From CAYNYM01 sp049366815 (GTDB taxonomy: Bacteria > Desulfobacterota > DSM-4660 > Desulfatiglandales > HGW-15), in NCBI GenBank assembly GCA_049366815.1, contig JBMNCO010000245.1, positions 1 to 6,313 of the forward strand: DNA of 6,313 nucleotides, in the 5' to 3' direction. The notes below the pieces were generated by a model. The model was given only the letters and a program-made list of their open reading frames with translations, did not search any database and had not been told where the DNA came from. Below are positions 1 to 6,227 of the stretch, in pieces (position 1 is the first letter of the stretch; each line of letters begins with the position of its first letter). The position numbers were made by a program, and so were the translations under genes.

Positions 1-1
1 G

Positions 2-535
2 AAAATCATCCGTCTGGTCTCCAAGGCAGGCGGGCGATATCTGACCATTCATATCGGTCTGGGGCGGGACACCACGGAGCCCCTGTCTTGGGAGGCCACC
101 ATAGACAACCTGCGCCGTCTCGTGCACTACGGATTGCAGCATCAGGTGACGGTCTGCCTTGAGAATCTGGCCTGGGGCTGGACCAGCAAACCCAACCTCT
201 TTGAGAAACTGATCCGAAGGAGCGGAGCCGGCGTGACCTTTGACGTCGGGCATGCCTATGTGTGTGAATCGGTTGTCAGCCACCAATACAGTCTGGAGGA
301 TTTTATCACCCCTCACATCGGCCGGGTTTTTAACGCCCATCTCTATCACAAGGAAGTCTCCGGGATGGGACACCTCCCCCCAGAGCGAATCGAAGACATG
401 GAAAGCCGTCTGTCCCTTCTGGTGGACACGGGGTGCCCATGGTGGGTTGTGGAACTCCATGAAGCCGACGCATTACTCCAGACCATGAAAATCATTGAGG
501 CCTATCTGAATGAAAATCATTCTCATCCTTCTTGA
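2..535 (+). CDS. Sugar phosphate isomerase/epimerase-like TIM-barrel protein (5' end outside window)
   Basis: The reading frame is open from the left edge to a TGA at 533-535, so only the last 177 residues are present. They match the C-terminal half of the xylose isomerase-like TIM barrel (AP endonuclease family 2, PF01261). Candidate divalent-metal ligands appear in the expected order: the Glu of LENLAWG (codon at 161), the Asp and His of FDVGHAY (codons at 242 and 251), the His of NAHLYH (codon at 338) and the Glu of VVELHE (codon at 452). The family isomerises or epimerises sugars or sugar phosphates, or cuts abasic DNA; the exact substrate cannot be read here. The protein is probably cytosolic. 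Its last 8 codons (NENHSHPS) lie inside the start of the next gene, so the two are likely one operon with coupled translation. Superfamily call firm; specific function unknown. Confidence 0.8.
   Translation, partial: KIIRLVSKAGGRYLTIHIGLGRDTTEPLSWEATIDNLRRLVHYGLQHQVTVCLENLAWGWTSKPNLFEKLIRRSGAGVTFDVGHAYVCESVVSHQYSLEDFITPHIGRVFNAHLYHKEVSGMGHLPPERIEDMESRLSLLVDTGCPWWVVELHEADALLQTMKIIEAYLNENHSHPS
485..521 (+). repeat. 12-bp direct repeat spanning the gene overlap
   Basis: ATGAAAATCATT occurs exactly at 485-496 and again at 510-521, a period of 25 bp. The first copy is read as MKII inside the isomerase-like gene. The second copy, in another frame, is the start MKII of the apgM-like gene. A Shine-Dalgarno-like GAGG (497-500) lies between them, 9 nt before the ATG at 510. 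This may be a small tandem duplication that created the 26-bp overlap, or chance. Confidence 0.7.
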
Positions 536-1820
536 CGGTTTAGGGGACCGCGCCTATGAGGTCCTGGACCACCGCACACCCCTTCAGGCGGCGGTGACGC
601 CGAATCTGGATCGGCTGGCCCAACTGGGGAGCAACGGCCTGTTCCATGCCTCCCGGCCCGGTCAGTGCCTTCCGAGCGAAACGGCGCACTTTCTCTTGTT
701 CGGTTATGATCCCGTTCTGTTCCCGGGACGAGGTCTCTTCGAGGCGGTGGGATACGGCGTGGTTTTCCGGGATGATGACGTCCTCAGCCTGGCCCATTTT
801 TCCTCCGTCAGATGGGAGGGAGATATCCCTGTCCTGGCACGGGGACGCAAGGAACTGGGGGGAGACAAAGAGGAGATGTCCCGTCTGTATGAGGCGGTCA
901 CGGCCTATGATACCGGGGGGGTTCACTTTCGACTGCAGCAGACGGGCTTCAATGACGCCATCCTGGTCCTGGGAGGCGATGTGTCGCCCTTTATTTCCGA
1001 TTCCGATCCTATGCAGACAGGCATGCCCATGGCCCAGGTCCTGCCCCTTTCAGAAAACCCCGAACCTCTGCGGGCCGCCAAGACGGCCGGGGCCCTGAAC
1101 AGATACCTGTCCTGGTGCACGGAGGTGCTCTCGGCCCATGAGGTGAATCGGGTGCGGGCGGCAAAGGGACTACCCGCGGCCAATTTTCTGACCACACAGC
1201 GTTGCGGCAGGCGCGTCCGACAGGAATCCTTTGAGCGGAAATGGGGCATTCCAGGCCTGTTTATCGGATCGGGGGCCGTGTTCGGCGGGCTGGCCATGGA
1301 ACTGGGCCTGACGTTCATCAAGGTGGAAGACGGAGAGGACCCGGGCAGGGACATGGCGGAGCGAATCGGCATGGCCCTCGCTGATAAATCCCACGGCTTT
1401 GTCCATGTACATACAAAGGTTCCGGATGAGGCCGCCCACAGGGGTGCCCCCGAGGGCAAGGTCGCGGCCATATCGGCCCTGGATCGCGGCATGGGGGAAC
1501 TTGTCAGGGCGGCGGAAACACGGGATGACCTGGTCCTGGCCGTTACTTCAGACCACTCCACTCCGACCGTTTCCCGGTTGATTCATTCGGGTGAACCCGT
1601 GCCCCTGACCATTGTCGGGCCTCATGTCCGCCGGGATGCTGTGAGCCGTTTTGAGGAGATTAACGCGGCCGGCGGGTGCCTGGGCCTGCTGAGGGGTAAG
1701 GAACTGATGCTTTCCCTGCTCAATGCCGCGGATCGTTCCGTGCTTTCAGGACACCGCCTCGGGCCGTCTGAAAGGCCTTATATGCCGGAAGACTATCCTC
1801 CCTTCAGACCCTATTCGTAG
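510..1820 (+). CDS. ApgM-like 2,3-bisphosphoglycerate-independent phosphoglycerate mutase / alkaline phosphatase superfamily metalloenzyme
   Basis: This 436-residue cytosolic protein belongs to the archaeal-type cofactor-independent phosphoglycerate mutase family (COG3635), which interconverts 3- and 2-phosphoglycerate through a phosphoserine intermediate on two metal ions. Visible landmarks are LLDGLGDR with metal Asp9, TPLQAAVTPNLDRLA (23-37), the nucleophile Ser56 in PSETAHFLLFGYDP, GRGLFEA (73-79), ISDSDP (162-167), VPDEAAHRG with Asp306 and His310, and TSDHSTP with Asp348 and His349. Length is slightly above the roughly 400 residues usual for the family. The ATG at 510 has GAGG 9 nt upstream and overlaps the preceding gene by 26 bp. 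Two family signatures differ from the archaeal pattern as I remember it: RCNFAT-like is LAHFSS here, and DPH is DPM. The phosphoryl-transfer machinery is present, but substrate assignment is less certain; it may act on another phospho-compound. Confidence 0.8.
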   Translation: MKIILILLDGLGDRAYEVLDHRTPLQAAVTPNLDRLAQLGSNGLFHASRPGQCLPSETAHFLLFGYDPVLFPGRGLFEAVGYGVVFRDDDVLSLAHFSSVRWEGDIPVLARGRKELGGDKEEMSRLYEAVTAYDTGGVHFRLQQTGFNDAILVLGGDVSPFISDSDPMQTGMPMAQVLPLSENPEPLRAAKTAGALNRYLSWCTEVLSAHEVNRVRAAKGLPAANFLTTQRCGRRVRQESFERKWGIPGLFIGSGAVFGGLAMELGLTFIKVEDGEDPGRDMAERIGMALADKSHGFVHVHTKVPDEAAHRGAPEGKVAAISALDRGMGELVRAAETRDDLVLAVTSDHSTPTVSRLIHSGEPVPLTIVGPHVRRDAVSRFEEINAAGGCLGLLRGKELMLSLLNAADRSVLSGHRLGPSERPYMPEDYPPFRPYS

Positions 1821-2488
1821 ACAGATCGACGCTTTTTCTGCTGGCGGCCCACCAGCAGTCCGATGAGTAGACCGCACAGAAGCACCAAGGCGCCTGTGGC
1901 AAACCATCTGTTCATCTGTGAAGAACGGAGTTCTTCATTCTCCTGTTCCAGTCTCTGGAGTTCATTCGTTGCCGTTTTAAGGGATTTCTTGGCGGCCTCA
2001 AAACTCGACTCCAGCTTAAGAAACCCCTCCGCCCCCTGTTTGAGTGTGTCATACTGCTTCTGGAGTCTCTGGAAGGCCTCGGTATTTTGGTCAAGACTCC
2101 CTGTCAGACTGCGTTTCTCGCTGAGGGTCTCTTCCAGTTGTTTTTTCATTTCGTTGTATTTTTCCGTCAATTCGTCGTTTTTCTGCCTTAAATTCCGGGT
2201 CTGTATTTCCCAGGGTTGTCGGAAAATCAAATAGCGGTTGAGCACCCATCCTTCCCTGGGGTTATCCCCGTCCGGCAGGAGGCGAACGCGGGACCAGTCT
2301 TTCTGTTCCTCGAGAACTTCCATCGCCTGTCCGGAAGAGGGCATCATGATGATCTTGTTATCGGTGCTGGGGCCTGAGCGAAGCGTGATCTGGAATGAAT
2401 CCGTCACGTAGGCCGTTCCGGCCCAGGCCTCCTGACCCGTTAAGCTGCACAGCAGAATGATTCCAAAAATCCATCCGAGCCTTTTCAT
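1811..2488 (-). CDS. SH3b-domain coiled-coil protein with signal peptide and C-terminal membrane anchor (TIGR04211-like)
   Basis: This 225-residue envelope protein is laid out as follows. Residues 1-23 are a signal peptide (KR, hydrophobic core, AWA-G cleavage site). Residues 25-90 are a bacterial SH3 domain (TLRSGPSTDNKI, then EGWVLNRYL). Residues 93-190 are a long Glu/Lys/Gln-rich coiled coil. Residues 194-213 are a hydrophobic transmembrane helix, followed by the basic tail QQKKRR. This architecture matches the TIGR04211 SH3-and-anchor family (E. coli YgiM type). SH3b domains are often linked to peptidoglycan; the actual ligand is unknown. The ATG is preceded by AGGAAAGG (2498-2505 on the plus map) with 9 nt spacing. 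Its TAG lies within the last 10 bp of the convergent apgM-like gene, leaving no room for a terminator between them. No convincing own promoter was seen, so expression may depend on read-through from nnr. Confidence 0.85.
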   Translation of the reverse strand: MKRLGWIFGIILLCSLTGQEAWAGTAYVTDSFQITLRSGPSTDNKIIMMPSSGQAMEVLEEQKDWSRVRLLPDGDNPREGWVLNRYLIFRQPWEIQTRNLRQKNDELTEKYNEMKKQLEETLSEKRSLTGSLDQNTEAFQRLQKQYDTLKQGAEGFLKLESSFEAAKKSLKTATNELQRLEQENEELRSSQMNRWFATGALVLLCGLLIGLLVGRQQKKRRSVYE

Positions 2489-2725
2489 GTGTTCAAGCCT
2501 TTCCTGTGTCTGCAGGATGGAATGAGTTGTTCACTCAAACCTGTCCAAAATAGAATATGCCGATCCAAGCAGGGACCGGGATGTCCTCCCCCGCTGCGCT
2601 CCCTCCCCCCATCCGTGGCGACCGTCATTGCGGGATTTTGTCTCTTCATCTGTCCTGATTCAGGGACAAAATACGCCCGCTCAGAAAAAACCGGCCTCTG
2701 CTTTGCGCTGGAGGTTCACCCGCCT
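2489..2725. other. Intergenic region between nnr and the SH3b gene
   Basis: These 237 bases hold no credible gene. They include the ribosome binding site of the SH3b gene, a near-palindrome TGTCCTGATTCAGGGACA (2650-2667), and a pyrimidine-rich C tract near 2585-2610. I searched the minus strand for -35/-10 pairs and found none convincing. Confidence 0.6.
2685..2716 (-). terminator. Possible weak intrinsic terminator after nnr
   Basis: Read on the minus strand just after the nnr stop, CCTC and GAGG can pair around a 12-nt loop (AACC/GGTT is an alternative), followed by CCGG and six T (plus-strand A run 2685-2690). The stem is short, so termination would be partial at best. Confidence 0.35.
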
Positions 2726-4300
2726 CTAAAGAATGTGGACACCTTTGTAACGTTCGCTCAATTCACCGTTCAAGCCGTTCCTGACCGTCTTCACCGCAAG
2801 GGGGAGGGCATTCAGAATATCCTGGGCCGTCATGCCGTCCTCTCCCATTTTCTCGGCGGCCAGGTCCCCGGCGAGGCCATGGACGAAGACGCCGCCCCTG
2901 ACGGCATCCGGGACGGGAAGACCAAGCCCGAACATCGCAGAAATGGCCCCGGTGAGGACGTCGCCTGAACCGGCGGTGGCCATGCCTGCGTTGCCGCTCA
3001 TATTTATAAAGATCTCTCCGTTCGGTTGACCGATGAGTGAGTGCGCTCCCTTCAGGACGATGATCGCATTGAGCCCTTCGGCCGTTTCCCGCAGGACATC
3101 GACCTTGTTCAGATCGATTTGCGGTACACCCAGCTTCGTGATGCGGGCCATCTCCCCCAGGTGGGGGGTGAGAATCGTCGGTTCCTTCCGTCTCCTGATG
3201 ATATCCAGATCCTCGCACAGGGCCGTAATTCCGTCGCCGTCCAGGAGCAGGGGTTTCTGGATGTCCCGGGCCAGTTCCCGAGCCAATCGGCCGGTGTCTT
3301 CATTCAGAGAGAGACCCGGGCCCAGCACCACCATGTCCATGTTTTCCGATAGTGCGAGCAGGGACTCCCTGTTTTTGAGGGAGATGCTCCCGGAAGGTGT
3401 TTCCTCCTGGGGAATGAAGACGATCTCACTGCCCTTATTGGCGATGAAGGGAGTGATGGACCCTGGGGCCGCGAGACGCGAGTATCCGCCCCCCGCCCTT
3501 AGAAAGGACAGGGCCGCAAAATAGGGTGCCCCAAAGTAGCCGGCGGACCCGGCGATGAAGAGGACCTCACCGAAATCGCCCTTGTGGCCGCTCCTGTCCC
3601 TGGGGGACAGGACGGGCAAGGGGTTGGTCTCGACCTTTATGGCGTCACCGCCGTACATGGCGGGCGGAAAGGATATATGGGTCACGTACAGGACGCCGCA
3701 GTGTTCGTAGCCGGGAAAGAGCATGGTGCCTATCTTGGGGAGCCCGAAGGTCACGGTGTAGTCCGCCCGGACCGCGACACCCATGACCTTCCCGGAGTTT
3801 CCATGGATACCGGAAGGAATGTCCACGCTGATGACCGTCTTGCCGCAGGCGTTTATGAGGTCGACGAGCTCCCTGTACATCCCCCCTACGTCCCGGTCAA
3901 GACCCGTGCCGAAAATGGCGTCCACCACCGCATCGCAGTGGGTGAGGTCCGCCTTGACGGAGGCCGCGGATTCAGGTTCAATAACGTCCACGGGAAGGCG
4001 GGAGAGGACATCGAGGTTCAGCCTTGCGGATCCCTTGAACTTCCGACGATCGCCCAAGATGAAGACCTTTACGAGGCCCCCGTTGGAGTGGATTTTACGG
4101 GCGATCACGAACCCGTCGCCGCCGTTGTTGCCGAGGCCGCAAAAGACACAGAATCTTTTGCCTGCGTGGCCCAGCTTTTCGAGAATAAGAGAAGAGACGG
4201 CGAGCCCGGCGTTTTCCATGAGCAGTTCATCCTTGATGCCGTATTTTTCAATGGCCGTCCTGTCAAGCGCTCTCATCTCGGAGACGCTGCTGACTTTCAT
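2726..4300 (-). CDS. nnr: Bifunctional NAD(P)H-hydrate epimerase / ADP-dependent NAD(P)H-hydrate dehydratase
   Basis: This metabolite-repair enzyme restores damaged NADHX/NADPHX: the N-terminal YjeF_N domain epimerises R- and S-hydrates and the C-terminal ribokinase-like domain dehydrates the S form using ADP. At 524 residues it is the normal length of the fused bacterial protein (E. coli YjeF about 515). Epimerase marks: LLMENAG (26-32), GLGNNGGDGF (55-64), DAIFGTGL (127-134), VDIPSG with the catalytic Asp160. Dehydratase marks: GHKGDFG (238-244), LRAGGGYS (267-274), LGPGL (326-330), LLLDGDGI (351-358), LTPHLGEM (377-384), LKGAH (416-420), AGSGDVLTG with Asp447 (443-451), HGLAGDLAA (474-482), TAQDIL (491-496). 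The ATG has a purine-rich AAGGGGG about 9 nt upstream and lies about 50 nt below a strong predicted promoter. No key residue appears missing. Confidence 0.96.
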   Translation of the reverse strand: MKVSSVSEMRALDRTAIEKYGIKDELLMENAGLAVSSLILEKLGHAGKRFCVFCGLGNNGGDGFVIARKIHSNGGLVKVFILGDRRKFKGSARLNLDVLSRLPVDVIEPESAASVKADLTHCDAVVDAIFGTGLDRDVGGMYRELVDLINACGKTVISVDIPSGIHGNSGKVMGVAVRADYTVTFGLPKIGTMLFPGYEHCGVLYVTHISFPPAMYGGDAIKVETNPLPVLSPRDRSGHKGDFGEVLFIAGSAGYFGAPYFAALSFLRAGGGYSRLAAPGSITPFIANKGSEIVFIPQEETPSGSISLKNRESLLALSENMDMVVLGPGLSLNEDTGRLARELARDIQKPLLLDGDGITALCEDLDIIRRRKEPTILTPHLGEMARITKLGVPQIDLNKVDVLRETAEGLNAIIVLKGAHSLIGQPNGEIFINMSGNAGMATAGSGDVLTGAISAMFGLGLPVPDAVRGGVFVHGLAGDLAAEKMGEDGMTAQDILNALPLAVKTVRNGLNGELSERYKGVHIL

Positions 4301-4355
4301 GTCTCAATGCCCCCTTGCGTCGCTTTACGTGTTTTATTTTCCAGAATTCGGCGTT

Positions 4356-4384
4356 AGCATAGGTGGATTGGGTAGGCTTGTCAA
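4356..4384 (-). promoter_or_regulatory. Sigma70-like promoter of nnr
   Basis: On the minus strand a perfect -35 TTGACA (4384-4379) is followed by 17 nt and a -10 TATGCT (4361-4356). Transcription would begin near 4349, giving a leader of about 48 nt before the nnr ATG. Box quality, spacing and position agree, so this is the best promoter candidate in the window. The spacer carries a copy of AGGTGGATT (plus strand) that recurs near the divergent larB promoter. Confidence 0.75.
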
Positions 4385-4406
4385 CTGCGGAGCGAAGTCG
4401 CTGATT

Positions 4407-4519
4407 CACCATCAAGGCATCATCTGCGGCGTTGCCTTCGCTCGTTCCTCCTTGCGGCGTATCGCTCATACGCCTCAGTCGTCGCTTCTCGGCGCCTCGT
4501 ATCTGATACCTTGCTGGTG
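4407..4519. repeat. REP/MITE-like imperfect inverted-repeat element in the nnr-larB intergenic region
   Basis: The left arm (4407-4431, begins CACCATCAAGGCATCA) and the right arm (4493-4519, ends TGATACCTTGCTGGTG) are imperfect inverted repeats, about 20 of 25 positions matching with a 2-nt gap. At the centre is a perfect hairpin GGCGTAT-CGCTC-ATACGCC (4456-4474). A further pair, GAGCGAAG (4390-4397) and CTTCGCTC (4436-4443), overlaps the left side. It encodes nothing convincing. The nested symmetry and extragenic position suit a dispersed repetitive extragenic palindrome or a small non-autonomous element. Copy number elsewhere in the genome is not visible from here. Confidence 0.65.
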
Positions 4520-4597
4520 CCCAGGGATACACCCAAATCCGGTGACCTCATTGATGACGGAGAAATTTGAAGGTGGATTCAGGGAAGGCTGCATGGC

Positions 4598-4626
4598 TTG
4601 ACGCCCGCAGTGCCCTGGGTTATGCT
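4598..4626 (+). promoter_or_regulatory. Sigma70-like promoter of the larB operon
   Basis: TTGACG (4598-4603), a 17-nt spacer and TATGCT (4621-4626) predict transcription from about 4633, leaving a leader of about 103 nt before the ATG at 4736. The -10 hexamer and spacer length are the same as in the divergent nnr promoter. Confidence 0.7.
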
Positions 4627-4630
4627 CACA

Positions 4631-4706
4631 GCACGGAGCGGCACCAGGGACGTGCGGGGAGGCCACGGGGTGTGGCTTTCTGATTCACTGGAGTGCGCAG
4701 GAAGCC
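4631..4706 (+). promoter_or_regulatory. Structured 5' leader with alternative hairpins upstream of the larB operon
   Basis: Three stems can form in the predicted leader. The first is GCACG (4631-4635) with CGTGC (4651-4655). The second is AGGCCAC (4660-4666) with GTGGCTT (4672-4678) around GGGGT. The third is GGCTTTCTG (4674-4682) with CAGGAAGCC (4698-4706). Stems two and three share 4674-4678, so they exclude each other, as in attenuators or riboswitches. There is no U tract after the third stem, so termination there would not be intrinsic; the stem ends about 20 nt before the ribosome binding site. I recognise no known riboswitch class. Could be chance pairing in GC-rich RNA. Confidence 0.4.
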
Positions 4707-4735
4707 CTCTTGGTGCAAAAATCGAGGAAAAGGAA

Positions 4736-5092
4736 ATGAAAACAGACGAGGCCATCCTGGCCTTTTCGGAGAGTGAAAAAATCAAAGGGGGGCTTATCTG
4801 GGTCTCACAGGCCGTCGAACTCCTTCAAGGTCTCCACGGGGCGGAGAACAAGGGTGGCGCAACGGTCCTGACGGCCATGATTCACATGGTCGCCCAGGAG
4901 TCCCGGCTTGCGCAGCAGATGACCGGAGGTAAGGATTGGGACGGCGTCGATGAACACCTGGAAAGGGCCGTCAATATGGTCAACGCAGGGGTGGGGCACG
5001 AAGCAACCATCCATCTGACCCGGGCCCTCAGCCTGGTGACGAATGTCGGGCTTCATGCCATGACCGCGCTCAAAGACAGGAACCTCCTGTAA
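4736..5092 (+). CDS. Unrecognised small helical protein encoded immediately before larB
   Basis: This 118-residue protein begins at an ATG preceded by the purine run GAGGAAAAGGAA (4724-4735). The frame is also open upstream to about 4598, but that part overlaps the promoter and has no good start. It has no signal peptide or membrane segment. The pattern of small and hydrophobic residues predicts mostly alpha helices, for example 22-34, 41-61, 70-83 and 87-113. Six histidines (34, 50, 74, 88, 93, 107) and several Met and Asp/Glu residues are spread along it; there is no cysteine. The stop is 16 bp before larB, so the two are almost certainly co-transcribed. I do not recognise the family. A link to LarB or nickel handling is only inference from position. 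Confidence 0.8.
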   Translation: MKTDEAILAFSESEKIKGGLIWVSQAVELLQGLHGAENKGGATVLTAMIHMVAQESRLAQQMTGGKDWDGVDEHLERAVNMVNAGVGHEATIHLTRALSLVTNVGLHAMTALKDRNLL

Positions 5093-5108
5093 ACCATGGG
5101 GGTGAAGC

Positions 5109-5858
5109 ATGGATGAACAGACGGTTCGGGGTCTCCTGACGAGACTGAGAACGGGCGAGATATCCATGGATGAGGCGATTGAGCGTCTCAAGGGCCTTCC
5201 CTTTGAGGATATCGGCTATGCCTGTATCGACCACCACCGCGGCCTGCGGCGAGGCCTTTCAGAGGTGATTTTCGGAGAAGGGAAGAGGGTGGAAGATATC
5301 CTGGGTATCATGGACAGGATGTCCCTGCAGGGGGACAATATCATGGTGACCCGTCTGTCTTCGGAAAAGGCCGGGCTTCTCATGAAGAAATACCCGACAA
5401 GCAGCTTTTACGAGCGTTCAGGCGTCCTGATCCTGGAAACCCATCCTGTGAAGGCGCGCGGAAGGGGCACCATCCTCGTGATGAGCGCCGGAACCTCCGA
5501 TATCCCGGTGGCGGAGGAGGCGGCCCTCTGCGCACAGTTCATGGGAAATGACGTGGACGAGATTTATGACCTTGGGGTCTCGGGCCTTCACAGGCTACTG
5601 GCACACCGGGAGAGGCTGCTGGGGGCATCGGTCATCATCGTGGCGGCGGGCATGGAGGGCGCCCTTCCCAGCGTGGTGGGGGGCATGGTGGACAAGCCCG
5701 TCATCGCCGTGCCCACGAGCATCGGTTATGGGGCCAGTTTCCATGGCCTTGCCGCGCTGCTCGGCATGCTCAACTCCTGTGCCGCCGGGGTCACCGTGGT
5801 CAATATCGACAACGGGTTCGGCGCAGGGTATGCGGCCAGTGTCATCAACAGGGCCTGA
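5109..5858 (+). CDS. larB: LarB, pyridinium-3,5-biscarboxylic acid mononucleotide synthase (nickel-pincer cofactor biosynthesis)
   Basis: LarB catalyses the first committed step of NPN cofactor synthesis: it carboxylates the pyridine ring of nicotinic acid adenine dinucleotide and hydrolyses the phosphoanhydride, giving the biscarboxylated mononucleotide and AMP. LarE then adds sulfur and LarC inserts nickel. The 249-residue cytosolic protein has the usual length and layout. The N-terminal LarB-specific part carries DHHRGLRRGLSEVIFGEGK (41-59). The C-terminal PurE-like domain carries SAGTSDIPVAEEA (126-138), AAGMEGALPSVVGG (179-192), PTSIGYGASF (202-211), LNSC with Cys224 (221-224) and NIDNGFGAGYAA (232-243). 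Cys224 lies in the conserved position of the cysteine that forms a covalent pyridine adduct in the Lactobacillus enzyme. The ATG has GGGGGTGA (5098-5105) just upstream. A terminator follows, and larC and larE are absent from the window. Confidence 0.95.
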   Translation: MDEQTVRGLLTRLRTGEISMDEAIERLKGLPFEDIGYACIDHHRGLRRGLSEVIFGEGKRVEDILGIMDRMSLQGDNIMVTRLSSEKAGLLMKKYPTSSFYERSGVLILETHPVKARGRGTILVMSAGTSDIPVAEEAALCAQFMGNDVDEIYDLGVSGLHRLLAHRERLLGASVIIVAAGMEGALPSVVGGMVDKPVIAVPTSIGYGASFHGLAALLGMLNSCAAGVTVVNIDNGFGAGYAASVINRA

Positions 5859-5872
5859 GACCGTCTGAAAAC

Positions 5873-5905
5873 ACCTGGCCTTATAGGCCTTCCGGTTCTT
5901 TTTTT
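5873..5905 (+). terminator. Intrinsic terminator of the larB operon
   Basis: The core stem GGCCT-TAT-AGGCC (5877-5889), extended by ACC (5873-5875) with GGT (5894-5896) across an internal loop, is followed by TCTTTTTTT (to 5905). It begins 15 bp past the larB stop, the expected place, and marks the operon end. Confidence 0.7.
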
Positions 5906-5971
5906 GCCTTCTGATCTCAACCGGTCATTCGGAATTATTTTCCATATCATCATAAAACGAGGCGGTTACCA

Positions 5972-6091
5972 ATGAATCTTTTAACAATCACGGGCAGTCC
6001 CGGAAAAAATGGAAATACAGCAAAAGTGCTTGGTTTGCTTGAAAAATCAGCCGCACCCGGCGGGATGTTTTTACCCATACGTTTTCCTTAA
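5972..6091 (+). pseudogene. Truncated flavodoxin-fold NADPH-dependent FMN reductase / iron-sulfur flavoprotein-type gene remnant
   Basis: The ATG at 5972, with GAGGCGG at 5959-5965 upstream, opens a 39-codon frame ending in TAA. Its start, MNLLTITGSPGKNGNTAKVL, is the first beta strand and FMN-phosphate loop typical of this family (GSPRKNGNT is the common form), followed by the first helix. After about residue 28 the similarity stops and the frame ends at 6089-6091, whereas family members run to about 150-250 residues. No other frame clearly continues the domain. It is therefore best read as a decayed remnant; a short recent gene fragment or an assembly frameshift are alternatives. The surrounding sequence has lower GC than the genes to the left. 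Confidence 0.6.
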
Positions 6092-6190
6092 TAGGAAGGG
6101 AACAGCAAAGACCAACATATATGGGTCCTTCTGGACAACCCATCCCCATCTTTTCTATGGCAGGAATTTGCGCATACGGACTTCACCTTG

Positions 6191-6216
6191 ACCCTGAACG
6201 AAGGCGTTTTCAGGGT
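6191..6216. repeat. Strong hairpin upstream of the right-edge gene
   Basis: ACCCTG-AACG (6191-6200) pairs with CGTT-TT-CAGGGT (6205-6216), giving ten base pairs with a 2-nt bulge and an AAGG loop. A competing pair, TTCACC (6182-6187) with GGTGAA (6214-6219), is possible. No T run follows on either strand, so it is not a standard intrinsic terminator; its role is unknown. Confidence 0.55.
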
Positions 6217-6227
6217 GAACTCACTAC

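Noticed and set aside
923..1561. Minus-strand open frame of 212 codons inside the apgM-like gene
   Set aside because: Composition is Arg/Ser/Pro-rich, no domain is visible, and the plus-strand gene has all family motifs.
2650..2667. Near-palindrome as a terminator or operator
   Set aside because: There is no T run on either strand after it and no promoter box beside it, so no role can be supported.
3584..4357. Long open frame (257 codons) on the plus strand opposite nnr
   Set aside because: It lies antisense to the clearly real nnr gene, has no recognisable domain, and is the kind of open frame expected opposite GC-rich coding sequence.
4456..4474. GTAT...ATAC palindrome as a NikR nickel-repressor site
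   Set aside because: The half-sites are separated by only 5 bp, whereas the E. coli type NikR operator has GTATGA and TCATAC about 16 bp apart; it is simply the central hairpin of the repeat element.
4263..4666. Short frames across the nnr-larB intergenic region on both strands
   Set aside because: They run through promoters and the inverted-repeat element, lack good ribosome binding sites, and look like translations of repeat DNA.
5095..5115. Mini-frame of six codons overlapping the larB start
   Set aside because: The ATG at 5095 has no separate ribosome binding site and such short frames are common by chance.
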